From: Candidatus Nomurabacteria bacterium GW2011_GWF2_43_8
GTDB lineage: Bacteria; Patescibacteriota; Minisyncoccia; Phycocordibacterales; UBA9973
Direction of reading: 5' to 3'
NCBI GenBank assembly: GCA_001000035.1
Contig: LCGX01000003.1
Span: 1-18,172 of the forward strand
Length of the DNA stretch: 18,172 bases
This document shows positions 7,094-13,282 of this stretch, in pieces (the stretch's first letter is position 1; each line of letters starts with the position of its first letter). The notes under the pieces are model-generated. The model saw nothing but the letters and a program-made list of their open reading frames with translations. It had not been told where the DNA came from and did no database searches. The position numbers and the translations under genes were made by a program.

Positions 7094-7567
7094 ATGCAAG
7101 AATTTTTTATACAAAACAGCGAAATTATCCTAAGATTATTTGTGGCGGTTATTTTAGGCGCCTTTATCGGCGCGGAGCGGACGCTAGTGCACAAGGAAGC
7201 GGGCATCAAGACCCACGCTTTGGTTTCCTTAGGGGCGGCGGTGTTTGTCATTGTCTCCGAGCTGGTTGCCGTAAAGTATAAAGGTCTGGCTGGGTTTGAC
7301 CCTGCGCGGGTAGCTTCGCAGATAATCGTTGGTATCGGATTTTTGGGCGCTGGCGCCATTATGTTTCAGAATTCCAGGTTGACGGGACTGACCACAGCTG
7401 GCGGGCTTTGGGTAACAGCCGGCATCGGTATGGCGGCGGGCTTCGGATTTTTCGGCTTGTCCGTGATTGCTGCCGTTTTCGTGCTGGCGGTTTTTGTCAT
7501 TCTTTATTTTGTGGAGAAGCCCATTCAAAAAATTTCCGACAATATTGACCAAAATGGAATCCAATGA
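7094..7567 (+). CDS. MgtC/SapB-family membrane protein
   Basis: A 157-residue integral membrane protein with four or five hydrophobic segments (about 11-27, 41-61, 75-92, 103-118, 121-140). Family signatures are LGAFIGAER (21-29), GIKTHALVSLGAAVFV (37-52), QIIVGIGFLGAGAIM (76-90) and LTGLTTAGGLWVTAGIGMAAG (96-116). MgtC proteins are known from magnesium limitation and intracellular survival, partly through inhibition of the F-type ATP synthase. The soluble C-terminal ACT-like domain of Salmonella MgtC is absent, so this is the short SapB-like form and its task is open. An upstream in-frame ATG at 7055 lies inside mnmA; 7094 follows a TATAAT box at the window's usual spacing. The 3' end overlaps alaS by 14 bases. 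Confidence 0.9.
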   Translation: MQEFFIQNSEIILRLFVAVILGAFIGAERTLVHKEAGIKTHALVSLGAAVFVIVSELVAVKYKGLAGFDPARVASQIIVGIGFLGAGAIMFQNSRLTGLTTAGGLWVTAGIGMAAGFGFFGLSVIAAVFVLAVFVILYFVEKPIQKISDNIDQNGIQ

Positions 7568-9215
7568 AATCCGGCAAAAGTTCCTGAAATTTTTCCAGAA
7601 CCGGGGGCATAAAATAATCCCCTCGTCTTCTTTGATTCCCAACGATGAATCGGTGCTTTTTACTACTGCTGGTATGCAGCAGTTCAAGCCATACTACACA
7701 AATCCACAGGCTGCCGACAAAGATTTTGGTGGGCGAAATGTAGCTACGGTGCAAAAATGCATTCGTACCGGAGATATTGACGAAGTAGGAGATGATACAC
7801 ACCTCACGTTTTTTGAAATGCTTGGAAATTTTTCCTTCGGCGGGTATTGGAAAAAAGAAGCGATACAATACGCATATGATTTTATAGTCAAAGAGCTTGG
7901 ACTTGCGATAGATTATGTTTCTGTTTTTGAGGGGGATAAAGAAATTCCGGCAGACAATGAATCCAGAGAAATTTGGAAAAAGATTGATTCAAAACTAACC
8001 ATAAAAAACCACAATCGTGTCGATAACTTTTGGGGGCCGACGGGGGATGAAGGGCCTTGCGGTCCGACGACGGAAGTTTATATAAACGGCGTGGAAATTT
8101 GGAATATTGTTTTCAATGAGTTTTATAAAACCAAGGACGGGAAATACAAACCACTGGAAGTGAAAGGAATTGATACCGGCATGGGACTGGAACGACTTTT
8201 AGTGCAAGTGCAGAAAAAAAATAATGTATATGAGACAGATTTATTTAATGGCGAAAAGATAAAAGAAGAAAGAATTATTGCAGACCATATAAAAGCTGCC
8301 CTGTTTATGATTTCAGATGGAGTAATGCCATCGAATACTGGAGCAGGATATGTTTTAAGGAGATTAATGCGTACTGTAGCGAGTTATAAGAATAGAAATA
8401 TAGAAACAATTGTAAATAGATATATAAATAAATATTTTGAAACTTATTCCAATTTAGAAAAAGAAAAATTTCTTGATGAATTTAATAAGGAAGAACGGGG
8501 ATATAAAACAAGCCGTGTTGCCACAGTAGAAATTTTAAGGGGTAGAAAAGAAAAAAATATAGTGGAGCCACTGACTGGTTATGCCGCATTTGGTATATCT
8601 TCAACTTTTGGGGTAAGGTCAAACGATATTTCTGATACAACTTCTGAACTTAATATTCCCGTATCAGATAATTTTTTTCAAGAATGGGAAGATGCCCGGA
8701 GACAGCACCAGAAACTTTCGCAGACTTCTTCCGCTGGAATGTTTAAGGGCGGGCTGGCGAATCATAACGAGAAAACAATCAGATTGCACACCGCGCATCA
8801 CTTGCTTCTAGCGGGGCTCAAAGCAAATGTGGATAAAAATATAAAACAGCGGGGAAGCAACATCACCGAAGAGCGCCTGCGGATGGACTTCTTGTGCGAC
8901 CACAAATTGACCGACGAAGAAAAGAAAAAAACGGAAGATTGGGTCAATGATAAAATCAAAAAAGGCCTGAACGTTGTGCGCCGCGAGATGCCTCTTGCCG
9001 AAGCCGAAAAAATCGGGGCGGAAATGGAATTTGGCGCCAAATATCCGGAAATCGTATCTCTTTATTTTATTGAAAACGAAAAAGGGGAGACAATTTCTAA
9101 GGAATTCTGCGGGGGTCCGCATGTGAGAAATACCGGAGAATTGGGGCAGTTTAAAATTCAAAAAGAAGAAGCAGTGGCGCAGGGCATCAGGCGCATAAAG
9201 GCCATGCTTTTGTGA
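7554..9215 (+). CDS. alaS: Alanyl-tRNA synthetase, short form without the C-terminal domain
   Basis: AlaRS charges tRNA-Ala and hydrolyses mischarged Ser/Gly. The catalytic core is complete: MESNEIRQKFLKFF start, FTTAGMQQF, motif 2 region FFEMLGNFSFGGYW (87-99), WGPTGDEGPCGPTTEVY, and motif 3 GIDTGMGLERL (205-215). The editing domain has HTAHH (412-416) and CGGPH (519-523), the metal-site HxxxH and CxxxH pairs. At 553 residues it stops after the editing domain (GIRRIKAMLL) and lacks the oligomerisation/C-Ala domain of ~875-residue bacterial enzymes, which I recall as common in CPR. The start ATG 7554 overlaps the end of the mgtC-like gene by 14 bases, so translation is probably coupled; the frame is open from 7467 but the family starts at MESNEIR. 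The middle (8381-8480) is only 17% G+C, far below its surroundings. Stop codon TGA. Confidence 0.95.
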   Translation: MESNEIRQKFLKFFQNRGHKIIPSSSLIPNDESVLFTTAGMQQFKPYYTNPQAADKDFGGRNVATVQKCIRTGDIDEVGDDTHLTFFEMLGNFSFGGYWKKEAIQYAYDFIVKELGLAIDYVSVFEGDKEIPADNESREIWKKIDSKLTIKNHNRVDNFWGPTGDEGPCGPTTEVYINGVEIWNIVFNEFYKTKDGKYKPLEVKGIDTGMGLERLLVQVQKKNNVYETDLFNGEKIKEERIIADHIKAALFMISDGVMPSNTGAGYVLRRLMRTVASYKNRNIETIVNRYINKYFETYSNLEKEKFLDEFNKEERGYKTSRVATVEILRGRKEKNIVEPLTGYAAFGISSTFGVRSNDISDTTSELNIPVSDNFFQEWEDARRQHQKLSQTSSAGMFKGGLANHNEKTIRLHTAHHLLLAGLKANVDKNIKQRGSNITEERLRMDFLCDHKLTDEEKKKTEDWVNDKIKKGLNVVRREMPLAEAEKIGAEMEFGAKYPEIVSLYFIENEKGETISKEFCGGPHVRNTGELGQFKIQKEEAVAQGIRRIKAMLL

Positions 9216-9221
9216 TATAAT
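9213..9221 (+). promoter_or_regulatory. Extended -10 promoter of the actin-fold gene, leaderless spacing
   Basis: TGATATAAT at 9213-9221 is a perfect extended -10 (TGnTATAAT) overlapping the alaS stop codon. It ends seven bases before the ATG at 9229. No -35 box is evident at 17-18 bases, as is usual for extended -10 promoters. The same nine bases occur at 1855-1863. Confidence 0.55.
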
Positions 9222-9228
9222 AGATCAA

Positions 9229-10413
9229 ATGGGGATTTTTTTAGGAAATAAAAAAAAAGACGAATTAGTGCTGGTTTTTAATATCGGGTCTTCTTCGGTG
9301 AGCGGGGCGCTTTTTCGGGCGCAGAGTTCCGGAATTCCGAAAATAATTTTTTCCGCCAAGGAACCGGTACTCGTAGAAAAAAAGATAGACATTGACCGGT
9401 TTTTGCTTTTGACTATCCAATCGCTTCAGATTGTGGTTGATAAAATTTACAAAGCTGGCTTAGGCGCGCCTTCTAGAATTTTTTGCGTTCTGTCTTCGCC
9501 TTGGTATACCTCCCAAACGCGGGTAATCAGCCTAAAAAAAGACACGCCTTTCGTTTTCACCACCAAGTTGGCTGACGAATTAATCCAGAAAGAAATTAAT
9601 CTGTTCGAGGAGGAACATCTGACGAAATACGCGGCTGTCGGCAATTCGGTCCGCGCGATTGAACTTAAAAACATCAAAACCACACTGAACGGTTATGAAA
9701 CTCCCAAACCCTTGAACCAAAAAGCCAAAGAACTGGAAATGACCATTTTTATTTCCATGAGCGGGGAGAGGGTGCTTCAAAAAATAGAAAAAACGATCGC
9801 CAAACATTTTCATTTTAATCAGATAAAATTTTCCTCTTTTACGATGGCGTCTTTCGCGGTGGTGCGCAATATACACACACAGCAGGAGGATTTTCTTCTG
9901 GTGGATATCGGCGGGGAAGTGACGGATATCTCCATGATCAAGGAGAACATATTGCGCGAATCGATTTCTTTTCCTTTGGGTCATAATTTTTTGGTGCGAG
10001 GGGTTGCCTCCGGTCTGGATTGTTCTTTGGGCGAAGCGGATTCTCTGATTTCTCTTTCGAAAGACGGGCACGCGGAGAAATCCACGGCCAAAAAACTCGA
10101 ATCGATTATGGAGGAGCTCCAGCAAGAATGGCTCAAGAAATTTCAAGAATCCCTGGTAAACCTTTCCAACGATATTTCCATCCCAGCGACCATTTTTATG
10201 GCTATTGACAAGGATTTGGCGGATTTTTTCTCGGAAACAATCAAAACCGAGCAATTCAGCCAATACACCCTGACCGAGTCAAAGTTCGAGGTTATTTTTT
10301 TGGGGCCTCAAATACTCCATGGCACCGCGGTTTTTGAGGAAAATGTGGTGCGCGAGCCATTCCTTATTATCGATTCTATTTACATTAATCGTTTTTTAAT
10401 TAAAACCCCGTAG
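9229..10413 (+). CDS. FtsA/PilM-like actin-fold ATPase
   Basis: A 394-residue protein of the actin/Hsp70 fold. Phosphate-1 loop: VFNIGSSSVSGALF (16-29). Phosphate-2 loop: LLVDIGGEVTDISMI (223-237), the usual DxGGxxTD pattern. The segment between them holds an SHS2-like insert typical of FtsA and PilM. An odd point is Asn18 where the family usually has Asp (FDIGSSS). There is no signal peptide or membrane segment, so it is cytoplasmic. The next gene encodes a single-pass membrane protein, an arrangement like PilM-PilN or FtsA with a membrane partner, so a role in a pilus or division-like envelope complex is inferred. No FtsZ or other pilus gene is present, so it could equally belong to a CPR-specific system. 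The fold is fairly sure, the role is not. Confidence 0.75.
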   Translation: MGIFLGNKKKDELVLVFNIGSSSVSGALFRAQSSGIPKIIFSAKEPVLVEKKIDIDRFLLLTIQSLQIVVDKIYKAGLGAPSRIFCVLSSPWYTSQTRVISLKKDTPFVFTTKLADELIQKEINLFEEEHLTKYAAVGNSVRAIELKNIKTTLNGYETPKPLNQKAKELEMTIFISMSGERVLQKIEKTIAKHFHFNQIKFSSFTMASFAVVRNIHTQQEDFLLVDIGGEVTDISMIKENILRESISFPLGHNFLVRGVASGLDCSLGEADSLISLSKDGHAEKSTAKKLESIMEELQQEWLKKFQESLVNLSNDISIPATIFMAIDKDLADFFSETIKTEQFSQYTLTESKFEVIFLGPQILHGTAVFEENVVREPFLIIDSIYINRFLIKTP

Positions 10414-10476
10414 TGAGTTTTGGCAAGGCGCACAGCGCGCTCGCGAAGCAAGCATTGCCAAAATCTACTAACCGGG
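10407..10476 (+). repeat. Intergenic palindromic element supplying a promoter -35 box
   Basis: TTTTGGCAA (10418-10426) pairs perfectly with TTGCCAAAA (10455-10463) around a 28-base GC-rich loop (GCGCACAGCGCGCTCGCGAAGC core). An outer stem, CCCG and TAGT (10407-10414) with ACTA (10467-10470) and CGGG (10473-10476), extends it past a 3x3 internal loop. The left outer arm enters the last codons and stop of the actin-fold gene. No T tract follows, so it is not a clear terminator. Confidence 0.7.
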
Positions 10477-10482
10477 TAAAAT
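10455..10482 (+). promoter_or_regulatory. Promoter of the single-pass membrane protein gene, partly inside the palindrome
   Basis: TTGCCA at 10455-10460, inside the right arm of the palindromic element, a 16-base spacer and TAAAAT at 10477-10482. The -10 box ends six bases before the ATG at 10489. If the -35 call is right, the element has become part of the promoter. Confidence 0.5.
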
Positions 10483-10488
10483 ATAACT

Positions 10489-11760
10489 ATGTCCAAGCAT
10501 TTTTTGGAAGACATGATAAAAGATAAGCGCCGGAGGATGGGAACGGAGAAGGTCAGAAAACCCGAACTGAAAGAAGTGTGGGAGGAGCCGGAAGAAGCAA
10601 AAGAGATTAAAACCAGCCAGGCCAAAAACAGGCCTCGATACATGCTTTGGCTGGTGGCGCTCATTTCCGCGGCATTTTGTTTTTTCGCTCTTTCCTTCCT
10701 GTTTTCCAAGGCGGAAGTTTTGGTGGACCCAAAAGCGCAGGACGTATCCTTAAACGAAAATTTATCCGCCAGCAAAGATTCCAGTGATAACGGTTTATTT
10801 TTTGATCTGGTCGTTATTTCCGGCGAAGAAAGTAAAAGTGTTCCGGCAAGCGGAGAGAAGGATGTGACGGAGAAAGCTACCGGTACGGTCGTGATTTATA
10901 ACGCTTTTAGCTCTTCCTCTCAGACACTCAGTATAGATACAAGATTGGAAGGCTCCAACGGAAAAATTTATAAAACGCAGGCAAAAACAGTCGTGCCGGG
11001 GAAATCATCGAGCGGCACTCCCGGTTCGGTGGAAGTGAAGATTTACGGGGCCGAAGCCGGGCCGGAATACAATAGCGAACCCCTCGATTTCAAGATTCTC
11101 GGGTTCAAGGGCACTTCCAAATATGATAAATTTTACGGTAGGTCCAAGGGCGCGATTGCCGGCGGATTCAAGGGCAGGATTCCGGATGTTCCCGAGACGG
11201 AAAAAACGGCCGCTGTCGCTGAATTAAAAACTGCTCTTCAAGCAAAGCTCCTCCAAAAAGCGACCGATCAGATTCCGAGCGGATTCGTGCTGTTTAAGGA
11301 CGCGGTTTTTCTGAATATTGATGACACTAATATTCCGCTTGACGCTGAAAACAACAATCTGATAATTACGCTCAAAGGCACACTTTATGGCCTTCTCTTC
11401 AATGAGCAAAAGCTGACAAAAAAAATTGCCGAGAAAAATGTTGAAAGGTACGACGGGAACGAGGTTTTCATACCGAATATAAAGGAGTTGGTTTTTATGC
11501 TCTCCAATAAGGACAGTTCGTCTTTTGATAATATAAGAAGCGTAAGTTTCAATCTGTCCGGTCCGGCGAAAATTGTCTGGAAACTTGATGCGGATAAATT
11601 TGCCGGCGACCTGCTGGGCAAACCGAAAAAAGATTTCAACCAGATACTTTCTCAATATACCAACATCGATTCTGCGACGCTGACACTTTCCCCTTTGTGG
11701 GCGAGATCCATTCCCAACCAAGCCGAGGATGTAAGCGTGATAGTAAACTATCCGAAATAA
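10489..11760 (+). CDS. Single-pass membrane protein with large extracytoplasmic domain, function unknown
   Basis: A 423-residue protein. Residues 1-50 are charged and cytoplasmic (KDKRRRMG, EEPEEAKE), residues 51-72 form one membrane helix (YMLWLVALISAAFCFFALSF), and about 350 residues follow outside. Recognisable stretches are KATGTVVIYNAFSSSSQTL, a SGTPGSVEVKIYGAEAGPEY block and FKILGFKGTSKYDKFYGRS. I recall this combination from CPR proteins that automatic pipelines sometimes call baseplate J-like; I do not rely on that name. The following half is rich in beta-strand-like patterns without known motifs. It sits 75 bases after the actin-fold gene, with a palindrome and its own promoter between them, so the two may form one envelope complex but are not tightly coupled. 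Confidence 0.65.
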   Translation: MSKHFLEDMIKDKRRRMGTEKVRKPELKEVWEEPEEAKEIKTSQAKNRPRYMLWLVALISAAFCFFALSFLFSKAEVLVDPKAQDVSLNENLSASKDSSDNGLFFDLVVISGEESKSVPASGEKDVTEKATGTVVIYNAFSSSSQTLSIDTRLEGSNGKIYKTQAKTVVPGKSSSGTPGSVEVKIYGAEAGPEYNSEPLDFKILGFKGTSKYDKFYGRSKGAIAGGFKGRIPDVPETEKTAAVAELKTALQAKLLQKATDQIPSGFVLFKDAVFLNIDDTNIPLDAENNNLIITLKGTLYGLLFNEQKLTKKIAEKNVERYDGNEVFIPNIKELVFMLSNKDSSSFDNIRSVSFNLSGPAKIVWKLDADKFAGDLLGKPKKDFNQILSQYTNIDSATLTLSPLWARSIPNQAEDVSVIVNYPK

Positions 11761-11786
11761 TTTTTTATTTTTTAATTAGTGCGAGT

Positions 11787-11815
11787 TTGACATATCCTCT
11801 TGTTTTTACTACAAT
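11787..11815 (+). promoter_or_regulatory. Strong sigma-70-type promoter of the infA ribosomal cluster
   Basis: A perfect TTGACA at 11787-11792, a 17-base spacer and TACAAT at 11810-11815. Transcription should begin near 11822, only about six bases before the infA ATG. This is the best match to the bacterial consensus in the window, fitting for a ribosomal protein operon. Confidence 0.75.
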
Positions 11816-11827
11816 TACAGCCTATAC

Positions 11828-12103
11828 ATGAACGACTCAAACAATGAAAAAATCGCGATGGCTAGGGGAGTTGTCACGGAAGCCCTGCCCTCTACTCTGT
11901 TTCGGGTTAAGATTGAAGAAAACATAAATGGAGAAGAAAAAAAACCTGCCCGCAATGCTTCGCAAAGCGATGCAGGCGGGGAAATTCTCGCTTACCTCGG
12001 AGGAAAAATGAGGATGCACAGAATAAAAGTTTTGATCGGAGATAAGGTGGAAGTTGTGCTCGATTCTTACGGCGGGAAAGGCAGAATAGTTAAAAGGTTA
12101 TAA
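11828..12103 (+). CDS. infA: Translation initiation factor IF-1 with an in-frame palindromic insertion
   Basis: IF-1 is an OB-fold protein that occupies the A site of the 30S subunit during initiation. This copy has 91 residues rather than about 72. Conserved parts are ARGVVTEALPSTLFRVKIEEN, LGGKMRMHRIKVLIGDKVEV and KGRIVKRL. Between FRV and LGGKMR lie 29 residues against 11 in E. coli; the surplus contains KKPARNASQSDAGG, encoded by a near-palindrome at 11949-11980. The insert would lie in a loop between OB-fold strands, so function is probably kept. It leads the ribosomal cluster, behind a TTGACA/TACAAT promoter; no secY, adk or map precedes it as in many bacteria. Identity is very sure. 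Confidence 0.93.
   Translation: MNDSNNEKIAMARGVVTEALPSTLFRVKIEENINGEEKKPARNASQSDAGGEILAYLGGKMRMHRIKVLIGDKVEVVLDSYGGKGRIVKRL
11949..11980 (+). repeat. Imperfect palindrome inside infA
   Basis: CCCGC (11949-11953) pairs with GCGGG (11976-11980), TGC (11956-11958) with GCA (11972-11974), and TCGC (11960-11963) with GCGA (11967-11970), around loop AAA: 12 pairs with small bulges. It encodes part of the segment by which this IF-1 exceeds other IF-1 proteins. Confidence 0.65.
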
Positions 12104-12117
12104 ATTAGGGGGCTTGC

Positions 12118-12160
12118 CCCCGTACCAAGCCGTAGGCTTTGGTTCGGGGTTGTAATTTTT
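12118..12160 (+). terminator. Hairpin after infA followed by a T-rich stretch
   Basis: CCCCG (12118-12122) pairs with CGGGG (12145-12149), ACCAA (12124-12128) with TTGGT, and GCC with GGC around GTA. The upstream GGGGGCTTGCCCCC can form a competing hairpin. TTGTAATTTTTT follows, so it may terminate or attenuate transcription after infA. It also resembles the palindromic elements elsewhere in the window and may be one of them in origin. Confidence 0.45.
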
Positions 12161-12178
12161 TCGACAATGGTGTATTAT
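12150..12178 (+). promoter_or_regulatory. Promoter upstream of rpmJ
   Basis: TTGTAA at 12150-12155, a 17-base spacer and TATTAT at 12173-12178. Transcription would start near 12185, giving rpmJ a ~90-base leader, unlike most genes here. It would let the rpmJ-rpsM-rpsK-rpsD-rpoA group be expressed apart from infA. Confidence 0.5.
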
Positions 12179-12217
12179 AGCAAGTGCAGTCTTTAAAAAA
12201 TTATATCATTGAAAAAT

Positions 12218-12274
12218 AAGGATTTTTTCCTTGTTTTTCTTCTGTTAGTTTGAAAAACGTTTTGAAAGATCCTT
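12218..12274 (+). promoter_or_regulatory. Possible attenuator-like leader of rpmJ
   Basis: AAGGA (12218-12222) can pair with TCCTT at 12228-12232 and be followed by GTTTTTCTT, a weak terminator-like hairpin. Alternatively AAGGAT (12218-12223) can pair with ATCCTT (12269-12274), directly in front of the rpmJ ATG. The two pairings exclude each other. The stems are short and could be chance in AT-rich DNA. Confidence 0.25.
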
Positions 12275-12385
12275 ATGAAAATAAAATCGTCAGTTAAAAA
12301 AATTTGTGATAATTGCAAAATGGTCCGGCGAGCCAGGCATTTGAGAATAATTTGCTCAAATCCCAAGCATAAACAAAAGCAATAA
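12275..12385 (+). CDS. rpmJ: Ribosomal protein bL36
   Basis: A 36-residue protein, [20 protein letters not shown] to the end SNPKHKQKQ. Cys11, Cys14, Cys27 and His32 are the four zinc ligands of the C+ form of L36, and the basic composition and length match the family. L36 binds 23S rRNA in the 50S subunit. It is three bases upstream of rpsM, the classical rpmJ-rpsM-rpsK-rpsD-rpoA order. No Shine-Dalgarno is visible; GATCCTT directly precedes the ATG. Identity is very sure despite the small size. Confidence 0.95.
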   Translation: MKIKSSVKKICDNCKMVRRARHLRIICSNPKHKQKQ

Positions 12386-12388
12386 TTT

Positions 12389-12769
12389 ATGAGAATGTTA
12401 GGAATCACAGTGCCAAATGAAAAGAGATTGGAGATTGGCTTGACCTGCCTTTACGGTATCGGCATTCCGTCCGCCCGCAGGATTTTGGACCAGGTCGGCA
12501 TTGATCGCGGGAAAAAGGCCAAAGACCTGACGCCGGATGAGGAAAACAAAATTCGCCTTCTGGTGGAGAAAATTCCAATAGAGGGAAATTTGAAAAGGGA
12601 GATCGCCGCGAACATTAAAAGATTGAAGGACATAAAAAGCTATCGGGGCATCAGGCACGCGAAGCGGCTGCCGGTCCGCGGACAGCGCACGAAAACAAAT
12701 TCCCGGACCATCCGTGGCAATGTGCGCAAGACGATGGCCTCCGGCAAAAGAAAGGAGAGCAAAACATAA
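12389..12769 (+). CDS. rpsM: Ribosomal protein uS13
   Basis: A 126-residue S13, located at the head of the 30S subunit, where it contacts the P-site tRNA and forms bridges to the 50S. It starts MRMLGITVPNEKRLEIGLTC, with the helix-two-turn-helix region YGIGIPSARRILDQVGID, and carries the signature SYRGIRHAKRLPVRGQRTKT. The C-terminal tail (RGNVRKTMASGKRKESK) is basic, as needed to reach the P site. It follows rpmJ by three bases and precedes rpsK by twelve. Length and conserved blocks are ordinary. Confidence 0.96.
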   Translation: MRMLGITVPNEKRLEIGLTCLYGIGIPSARRILDQVGIDRGKKAKDLTPDEENKIRLLVEKIPIEGNLKREIAANIKRLKDIKSYRGIRHAKRLPVRGQRTKTNSRTIRGNVRKTMASGKRKESKT

Positions 12770-12781
12770 TTAAGATTTAAA

Positions 12782-13222
12782 ATGGGAAAGACAAAAATTG
12801 TAACAGAAACAAAAAAAGAGGAAGCCCCGAAAGAAACGGTAGAAAAAAAAGCTTCGCCGAAAACCCCCAAGAAAAAAATTACTTCCGGTATTTTGCATAT
12901 TGAGGCCACTTTCAACAATACCAAAGTTCTTTTTTCCGATAAATTGGGCAATACGTTGTTCTGGTCAAGCGCGGGAAGCTTGGGTTTCAAGGGCGCTAAA
13001 AAAGGAACTCCGTTCGCCGCTTCCAAAGTGGGCGATGTAATCGGTGGCAAGGCGGCCGGGCTGGGAGTGGAAAATTCGGACGTCGTCGTTTTGGGGGTCG
13101 GGTCCGGGCGGGAACCGGCCATCAGGGCTTTTATGGCTCATGGAATAGAAATAACTTCAATATTAGACGCAACGCCGGTGCCTCACAACGGGCCCAAAGC
13201 CAAGAAACCGAGGAGAGTTTAA
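12782..13222 (+). CDS. rpsK: Ribosomal protein uS11
   Basis: A 146-residue S11, a 30S platform protein near the E site. The core starts at GILHIEATFNNTKVLFSDKL and contains WSSAGSLGFKGAKKGTPFAA, GVGSGREPAIRAF and the end TPVPHNGPKAKKPRRV, all typical. An N-terminal extension of about 35 residues (MGKTKIVTETKKEEAPKETV and on to PKKK) is rich in Lys and Glu and longer than the E. coli tail; it is probably disordered. CATAAT at 12765-12770 is a weak -10 candidate. A palindromic element lies between this gene and rpsD. Confidence 0.96.
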   Translation: MGKTKIVTETKKEEAPKETVEKKASPKTPKKKITSGILHIEATFNNTKVLFSDKLGNTLFWSSAGSLGFKGAKKGTPFAASKVGDVIGGKAAGLGVENSDVVVLGVGSGREPAIRAFMAHGIEITSILDATPVPHNGPKAKKPRRV

Positions 13223-13234
13223 AAAATTATTAAT

Positions 13235-13274
13235 AAGGGCAGTCCTTAAGAGAATTTCCCCAAGGACTGTCCTT
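13235..13274 (+). repeat. Palindromic element between rpsK and rpsD
   Basis: AAGGGCAGTCCTT (13235-13247) pairs with AAGGACTGTCCTT (13262-13274) over 13 positions with one G-T, around a 14-base loop. The right arm is itself a perfect palindrome, CAAGGAC-T-GTCCTTG (13261-13275). It fills most of the 60-base gap of the operon. As no T tract of terminator type follows (GAAAAAATATG), it is more likely a repeat or mRNA-processing site. Confidence 0.65.
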
Positions 13275-13282
13275 GAAAAAAT

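Noticed and set aside
7467..7553. Upstream extension of the alaS frame
   Set aside because: It overlaps the last membrane segment of the mgtC-like gene in another frame; AlaRS proteins begin at the residues encoded from 7554.
9580..10263. Long open frame on the minus strand (227 codons) opposite the actin-fold gene
   Set aside because: It lies wholly inside a gene with clear actin-fold motifs on the plus strand, and its translation is basic low-complexity sequence without motifs.
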